NCBI GenBank assembly: GCA_905147135.1
Contig: LR990050.1
Coordinates: 8,678,001 to 8,742,000 of the forward strand
Origin: Blastobasis lacticolella
Taxonomy: Eukaryota; Arthropoda; Insecta; Lepidoptera; Blastobasidae
Reading direction: 5' to 3'
DNA length: 64,000 nucleotides
Shown here: positions 57,449 through 64,000 of the stretch, piece by piece
How positions within the stretch are numbered: the stretch's first letter is position 1
Layout of the letters: every line of letters begins with the position of its first letter
Translations under genes and position numbers: made by a program
The notes under the pieces: model-generated
Seen by the model: only the letters and a program-made list of their open reading frames with translations
Database searches by the model: none
Told to the model about the DNA's origin: nothing

Positions 57449-59654
57449 TTTTCGTAATTTAGGAAATCACCATCTTCTAATATTTACCTGAAAAAATATA
57501 AGAAGACAAACATTTATAAGTAATGGAGTCTGGAAATGCATGCCGATTCAACACAGATAGTTGAAAACAAGGGCAAACACCACTGATTAATCAACTACAT
57601 ATCACAGCGCAACACCAATCCTATCTACATCAGAGTGAATATTACGGCACTCCCATAGAATAAACCCTGTATCCTACAAAGGGTCAGGCCCGGACACGGG
57701 CGATCCACCGCGCAACCGGATTACTCTTGACTCGGGCCAGCAGTGGCGCCCGCGCTGCCCCCGTCTGTCCCTATTTTAGCAAACTGCACGTTTCTATTTG
57801 GGAGGGACTTTAATTTACTATGTATAAGCGTTAGTGATATCATACACATTACCATACGTTGTAGGTCTGACAAATAATATCTCATTAAACTTAAAAAGCG
57901 ATTGCAAACCACAGCGCGATTGTCTGGATATCGGCGCCAGCGCCGCATCGGCGCCTCCGCGATAAAGCTAGACAAATCCGGCGGCGAACCGTCTTCGCCC
58001 GGCGGCTCGCAATAAAAACGGCTTAAACAGGATTTTAACCGCAGGCTCCTCGCCTTAATTAAATTGGATTTGTGAGTGAAAGAAATATACGTGAAAAATT
58101 CCGTGTCGATTATGTCAGGCGAATGAGTTTTGAAATCCTTTTTAGTAAGAGGATTAGGGGAGTCTCCGGGGGATTATTTCAGCTTTATTACTCTGTAAGG
58201 CACTCGGGGTTCGTTGCGAGATGAGACAAATGTATCTGGAATTTCTTCTGCCTCTGTGATAGAATGCTGTTAATTCTGTAACTTTGGCTCGAATAATTTT
58301 CCTTTTAAAGTTTTATACATATAGCAGTAACGTATTATGCAATAAAAATTGTGGAATGGTCGTTGGGCGGCAGTAGTGATGCTGCAATGAGCCGAGTGCG
58401 TTCCGATCGCCGGCATGCGATTCCAATCCGGGGGAGCGCAGCACGCCGCCCGAACATGCCCACTAAAAGCGAATCGCCGTAAACAAGAATTAACGCCAAA
58501 CCTGCACCGGACGACCACCCTTTACGGTGACGTGGTAAAAGCACCGTTTCACACCACAATACCATAAATGACTACGAGCGGGAAACATGAAAAGTGGATA
58601 TCGATTATTGAAGTAGGCGGTTTCGGTCGAACTACGAAAAATAGTTTCTTGTCTCTGTACCAATATTGAACTGGAAAAACATTATCCTTCATCTTTGTCA
58701 ATCTGTTGAAAGAGGAACATTACACCTGTGCATTGCACATGCAGTTACCATTTTCTAAATCCTCATCTTTACAATTCTCACTGCACTGCCATTAACTTTG
58801 TACCATATGTATGAAAAGGCCGACATTTCGCATTTTATCTCCTTGGTTGAAAAGCTTATACATATTACATGCGTGCGTAAATTCAGCCTGAGGACGCCGT
58901 CCATGCTCGTAAAGAAGAATTAACGTTGCATTATACTGACTCGCTACACACCGATACAACCCGTTTTGGGGACTAGACGCGCCCACGCGGCGAATCCTGG
59001 CTTATTTTGCTTCTGTTTGCATGAGAATTAAATTCACAGAAATTGTAAATAACAATAATAGAATATCAACAATAATTATTTATAATTAGCAGATAATTGT
59101 AATAATATAAACGACATTGAAGACACAAAATAATCGTCGCTTATAGCGATCGCTTTCTCTTTATCTCGCCTACCTCTCTGTCCTGTTTGTGCCAATATAA
59201 ATTGCCAAAGTCAATGCGGGTCTAACCTTTATATTCCCCTGATTAAATCCAAGGAATTATCTACCTCTGGGCGTAAAATAACAGGGCGGCAGCACGCCAT
59301 GTTTCACCGCTGATGTATCGCCGGGGACTCCCCTTTTTTCCCTAACTAGAGGCGCGCGGGGCCGAGCCGACGGAATGTTAAACACCGGCCCTTGTTAGCG
59401 GACCGGCGCCTCCCTGAGGTGCCTTCCCAAGGAGTGATGGACAGCCTTGCTAGCGAATACTACACGCAGTGTTGACATTGGATGTGATTATTATTCTACC
59501 AAGTAGTACCAAGATATCTAGCAAGTACTATTTGTAAATTATATTGACACGGTATTCATACCAAACGTAACTAAAACGGCCATTATGAACGTCTCTTTCA
59601 TTATCGCAGTTACCCGGAACGTCTGACTCTCACAACCTTTACAAGATGATTGAC
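57449..59654. other. Non-coding stretch; no gene recognised
   Basis: GC-richer blocks at 57735-57780, 57900-58015, 58380-58530 and 59280-59430. Short frames on the minus strand have no domain. Possible regulatory blocks; unproven. Confidence 0.25.
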
Positions 59655-59955
59655 CAACTACGTAGCTGTATGGTGTCCGGCAGAGTAGAATAGCACAAAC
59701 CCCTTGCACTCGTCGGTGTCGTACAAAGCGACTAATATTTTCGATATAGAGTCTTCGAGATCGAGAGAGAGAGAGAGATTCGAGATCTAGAGTCTTCCTA
59801 GGCTGGAAAATGGGCAGCAACTTTTCCATTGTTATATTTATAACACTGCGATCTCCAACCCACCTGCTGCGATCGCAAAGCGTGGAGATTATGGCTATAA
59901 CCTCCCCTTTCGTGGGAAAGGCCCTAAGTCCATCAGGGTTGTGATTATGTGATGA
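59655..59955 (-). repeat. Dispersed repeat, copy 2 (inverted to 18816-19078)
   Basis: GTGTCCGGCAGAGTAGAATA, GGAAAATGGGCAGCAACTTT, TATAACACTGCGATCTCCAA and CAAAGCGTGGAGATTATGGC are the reverse of blocks at 18816-19078. A (GA)n-rich palindromic patch GATCGAGAGAGAGAGAGAGA lies inside at about 59757-59800. This repeat also creates the 203-codon frame over 59539-60150. Confidence 0.65.
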
Positions 59956-61192
59956 TAACCAACTACGCACCCAATACATACATCGCGCCTCGTGACAATA
60001 CCAAATCCTTATTAACAAACAAGTACAAGTAAATAGGTCGTAAGCGGCGCACGCCGTCGAAGGCTGTGGAGGCTTCAAAATTGAAGTGGCGCGATGGCGG
60101 CTGGGCGCGCGGCAAAAGGCGTCAAAGGCATCACACGTATGCCACGGCAAGCCTCGCTGCCCTCACTCTTCGCACAATTTAAGTAAATAAAAAACAAGCC
60201 ACAGCAGGTTGTACAATGTAGAATGTGCTGTGTAAAGAGCGTTATCGTAAAATTACCAGACAGTATGTGTTTAATGCAAGCGAGCTAAGAATTTTGGGAT
60301 ACGTAGCGGAAGGTAGATAAAGTAACTTTATGGCTTATATCGATTCAATATTATCAGATTCGCATTATCAAATTAGGCCAACTAAGTCGTTATACACTTC
60401 CACAAAAATAGAAATTGTTTTCACCGAACACTAACCGCAAAATATGTTGTGAGTATTCAAAATTGTAACCCTTAAGTTTTCACGTGAAAATTACAGCGTC
60501 TATTTACAAATAGTAGCAATTTGTTACAAGAATTACCTTTTAATCTCCCTGACCTTTGGCTGTTTGGCCCCCTCTGCCGAGGGGTATCCTCTAATACAGC
60601 GGAGAAAAATATTTATTAACATTACATAATAATTAAGTCACCCATTAATTTAACAAGTCTCAGGTTTTAAACACGGTCGCACCAAAGTTAGCTCATTTAG
60701 AACGGACCGAGCAACTAAAGGACGCCTTCTTAAAAAGCCCAAAGAAACAATTCTACAATTAGCGTAATGTTCAATTGGAACCGATTTATTGTTCAAAGTT
60801 GAGGCTTGGCGGGAATCGCAGCCGCGTGGCAGCTTAAAGTTTCAGCGAGGCAGTTACGCTCCCATCCGGGCGATCAACGTAAATTATTCCCCCAGAAGAA
60901 ATCTCCAAGGGCCGAATGACGGATAAGCCGGGCAGGGCTGCGCCGAGGGCAACAGATGTAGCTTGTTTTTTTTAATAGGATGTCTGGAATAAACGACGTA
61001 AAAATAAATTGGGGTTTATACAATTGGAATTACATTAAAATATAGTCATAACTTTTTAATAATGGATACTTGGGTATACATGTTTTAATTTTACAGGACT
61101 AGTAATTTTTAAAAACTTTTTTGACCTCTGTCTTACCTGGTAAGTTTAAGTTCTACGAGAGAATGGATCTGTTGAAGTGCTCGCAAATGAAG
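59956..61192. other. Non-coding stretch; no gene recognised
   Basis: AT-rich except 60020-60170 and 60790-60960, which are more GC-rich. Nothing recognised. Confidence 0.25.
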
Positions 61193-61376
61193 TCTAATAA
61201 GTAATCATAGAAAATCTAATAAGTAATAAAGTATTAGAAATTAGAATCAAATAGTAGAAAATCTAATAAGTAATCATCATCATCATCATCTTGGCGTTAT
61301 GTCCCGGTTGCGCTCCCGTGCGGCACGCTAGGGCTCAGACTCCGCCTATAAGCCGCCTATTTAATCTAATAAGTAA
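61193..61376 (-). mobile_element. Severely truncated SINE with target-site duplication in a short tandem context
   Basis: The SINE 3' end alone (61274-61362: CATCATCATCATCTTGGCGT...CCGCCTATAAGCC) is flanked by AATCTAATAAGTAA on both sides (61260-61273 and 61363-61376). The same word also occurs upstream at about 61193 and 61213, so the target was already a small imperfect tandem repeat, or the word was duplicated later. Confidence 0.7.
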
Positions 61377-62334
61377 CACACAGCCTAATTTACCAAACAT
61401 GCTGGTTGATTCTAACATATTTCAGACCCCAAATTAAAACATTTTTAGCAAAATCCCTTTGGGATTCCACCCTGACAACCCTACCCGGTTTTATTTCCTC
61501 ACCGGGCCGTTGTGCGTGCGCCTTAAAAATCGACCCCGAATGCTAATTGAGGGATAATGGTATTCAATAGCAAGCGACCATTGATTTAATTACCCATGCA
61601 AAAACCCCGAAACCGCCATCATTCAATTAGACCCGACTTCGCCCTATTGACAGTTTAACTTGAAATTAAATTAGAAACATTAGATTTTAAAGGTCCGCTA
61701 ATCGTAAATAAACATAGCTAAACATCCAACGTATGCGGTAACTTAGATTGTAATGTGTAGAAGTGAAGAGAAATAGTTTTTTTTCTTAATTAAAAAGTTA
61801 GTTGCGATATTTCGGCGGTAATATTAAAAATAGCGGGACGGTACCTTAAAATCGTTTATGCGGCGCGCTGAATGGTTTATGGTCGTAATTTTGCCGGCTG
61901 AAAGGCGTTCTAAGTGATAATTAAAACCCGTTACTACAGCTGTTACTGGTTTCATTTCACGGTTTAATATTATGCTACAATAATACCATGAAAAAGCAAT
62001 CAAGCTACACCGAGAACAGTAAGGTGCTTTTTGTAGGAGCTAACGTAAGCCACGTCGTAATGAAATGGATATCAACTTTATTACAATGGCGTGAAATAAC
62101 TGAGCATTAGTTCACAGCTCAGCACAACGTTTACAATGAATTTCAGTTTTACTACTAAAATTCAAACGCAATAATATATGCAAGTTAAATACAGGAATCT
62201 CTTTTTGTACTACAGAGAAACGTTTAATATAAAACTGTACAACAGAATTTCAATGCACTCCGCTGAGGTAAGAATTTTACCACATAATTTTATTAAAATG
62301 TCTGTAAAGAAATCGTTTATTATACGAAAAAGAC
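61377..62334. other. Non-coding stretch; no gene recognised
   Basis: AT-rich sequence with short GC patches; no frame or repeat named. Confidence 0.25.
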
Positions 62335-62440
62335 GGGTAAGAGGCTCGTAGCTTCGTAGCCTCGTAGCGCGGCAGGCGTAGCGGCGTAGCACCGGCTGGC
62401 GCTTCCTGTCGCGCGCTGCTACGCCACGCTGCCTGTGTCG
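62335..62440. repeat. GCTACG/CGTAGC-rich repeat, copy 2
   Basis: GCTCGTAGCTTCGTAGCCTC, GCGCGGCAGGCGTAGCGGCG and GCGCGCTGCTACGCCACGCT words, sharing GCGTAGCGGCGTAG with 41340-41600. Confidence 0.45.
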
Positions 62441-62520
62441 CTGGTCGTTTAGAAACGAAATAAATCTTAAGAGGGAAACACAGTTCACTCGTGCTTAGGG
62501 TTAAGTACAGTATGGATAAT

Positions 62521-62776
62521 AAAAAATAAAATGATCTTCTTGGCGTTATTGTCCCGGTTGTGCTCACGCTCACGAGGGCTAGGGTCCGCCTTGATCATGA
62601 TCCAGGATAAATAATATGGAGCGACTGACATCTGATCTCCGTAACCCTGCTACTGGGGGAATTGGCCAGATTGGAACATAATTACACATTCAGACGCCTG
62701 AATGTGCAGGTTTCATCACATCCCTCACCGTAAGAGAATCGGGTAGCATTCAACTAATGTGCATAACTCAGAAAAG
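62521..62776 (-). mobile_element. tRNA-derived SINE, head-truncated, with target-site duplication
   Basis: TTGGCGTTATTGTCCCGGTT, GATCATGATCCAGGATAAAT, AATGTGCAGGTTTCATCACA and AACTAATGTGCATAACTCAG match the family; the tRNA head is absent. Flanks AAGTACAGTATGGATAAT (62503-62520) and AAGTACAGTATAGGTAAT (62774-62791) are direct repeats with two differences, showing that truncation happened at insertion. Confidence 0.8.
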
Positions 62777-63330
62777 TACAGTATAGGTAATATTATGTTC
62801 CAAACAAAAATGTCACTCTTATTTATTATTTCCTTTACTTGTCTTATCGATTCCAAAAAAAATATCTATCACCCACAACGTGGACTTAGCAGGTTCCATT
62901 TCCTAAGGCGTCTTTAATTTAAATATTTAAGCACGAAAGCCATAATAGAGCGTTCTTGTTTTTAAAGAACGAGTGATACAATATTAATTTATAGTCGAAA
63001 ACCGCCGTCTCGCCGCCATCGAGTCGGAAAATAGCGGAAGTATTTAAAAGAATAAGTCGGTGTTTTGAAGAGGGAGGTGGACGATTAATCATCTTGCTCT
63101 TTTTACCGAGGTAAAGGTTGGACGACACGATTGTTCTGTCTATAATAGTCGAGCGCGCCTTTGTCGGCGGAAAAATGAATATTATTATCAAGACGAAATT
63201 GTTTTCCAGAGCCCGTTTTGTATCGCACTAATGATTGTTGGCCCGTTGGGCGGTTGTGAGTCGCTAGGTTAAGTCTGCCGTGAACTAAATAAAAAATATA
63301 ATTATACATCAAATGACTAAGTATTTTTAT
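62777..63330. other. Non-coding stretch; no gene recognised
   Basis: AT-rich with a small patch of CpG at 63000-63035. Nothing recognised. Confidence 0.25.
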
Positions 63331-63640
63331 AAGGCCTCCCGATGGAAAGTTATCACCGCAGCTTGTGTGGTACGTTTTTTAGAGGAACACGAACGCGCAA
63401 GCCAGTCCCCTGATAGAAAGTGATCACCGCGGCATGTGTATTACTTTTTTAGAGGAAGGCAAACAAGTAAACCAGTCTCCTGATAGAAAATAATCACCAT
63501 GGAATGTGTAGTACTTGTTCTTAGAGGAAAGCAAACCAGCAAGCCAGTCTCCTGATGGAAAATGATCACCGTGGCATATGTAGTACTTTTTCTTGATGAA
63601 GACAAACGAGCACTAATGGAAAGTGATCATCGATATCCTA
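63331..63640. repeat. Tandem array, about 4-5 units of ~70 bp
   Basis: Units start at GATGGAAAGT or GATAGAAAGT (63341, 63412, 63482, 63554, and a shortened one at 63615), giving steps of 71, 70, 72 and 61. Each carries TGATCACC, GTGTAGTAC-like and TTTTTAGAGGAA...CAAGCCAGTCTCC blocks. The reverse complement (ATCACTTTCCATCAGG...TTGCTGGTTTGC) resembles the core of the LINE 3' ends at 4830 and 53691, so the array likely arose from such a module. Confidence 0.8.
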
Positions 63641-64000
63641 TCTGCAACACCCGGGAGATAGGTTTAGATCCCACAATTTTATTACACAATTTCGTAGTTA
63701 ATTATATGTAACTTATTTGTGTATGTAGTGACGATTTTAATCAAATGTAAGAACTTTAAAGTAGCCTACACTTATTCGTATTTAAAGTTCCATAAAATTA
63801 TCCCAACAAAAATCAACTGAACAACTTCGCGAACTGAATAGTTAAATAAGCCTCATCGCAAACCGTCCCCACCCGTCTCGAAGGTTCTCACTCAGCCCCC
63901 GACAACCTTAATACATTTACAATCGGCACGTCGCCGTACTGTATTCAGATAATGCTTTTAATAATAGAGTCCGCGATGCGCATTAATATCGAGGCAAATC
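63641..64000. other. Right edge; no gene recognised
   Basis: AT-rich sequence to 63830, then a balanced segment to the end. No frame or repeat recognised. Confidence 0.25.

Noticed and set aside
59539..60150. 203-codon frame on the minus strand
   Set aside because: Its middle is the dispersed repeat shared (inverted) with 18816-19078 and includes a (GA)n tract; no domain. The open frame is a by-product of the repeat.
63331..63640. CRISPR-like array
   Set aside because: Whole ~70-bp units repeat imperfectly with no distinct spacers, in a eukaryotic context; it is a minisatellite.

Overview
This window looks like nuclear DNA from a lepidopteran insect (moth or butterfly). It is AT-rich, has short introns with GT/AG junctions in the one multi-exon gene, and carries many decayed non-LTR retrotransposons, tRNA-headed SINEs and short inverted-repeat DNA elements. 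Their modules (for example the LINE 3' end containing 'tccataggctgcggt', and the 'tttccatcaggtgg' variant) are familiar from moth and butterfly genomes. No bacterial operons, CRISPR arrays or rRNA genes are seen.

Only two host genes are supported, both on the minus strand in the left third. At 319-2280 there is an intact single-exon gene for a coiled-coil protein of 653 residues that tentatively resembles vertebrate C6orf163. At 15240-17236 there are five spliced exons of a delta/gamma-type sarcoglycan, running from the cytoplasmic tail and transmembrane helix to the C-terminal cysteine cluster and stop. The first coding exon with the ATG is not recognised and should lie upstream, to the right, possibly after a long first intron.

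The other ~60 kb is non-coding host DNA crowded with mobile-element remains. (i) Inverted-repeat DNA elements: 4020-4257, 11028-11387, 12751-13045 (a fold-back), two copies of one family at 22241-22629 and 28570-28868, 24299-24486, 32859-32979 and 46840-47511 (78-bp terminal repeats plus a nested subterminal hairpin). (ii) tRNA-derived SINEs: at least three families, one with a tRNA-Gly(GCC)-like head; three copies have visible target-site duplications. (iii) Non-LTR retrotransposon relics: reverse-transcriptase C-termini of several families, an endonuclease domain, and many 5'-truncated 3' ends. (iv) A Ty3/Gypsy pol (RNase H) relic abutting a LINE relic near 19.9 kb. (v) Local tandem duplications at 46.1-46.4 kb, 55.6-55.95 kb and 63.3-63.6 kb.

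Between the repeats are CpG-rich blocks with embedded AT motifs that could be regulatory, but sequence alone does not prove it. I found no clear new multi-gene system. The most distinctive signals are the 672-bp element at 46.8 kb, the fold-back at 12.75 kb, the possible SINE/LINE shared 3' tail, and the 3'-UTR-like tandem array at 63.3 kb.
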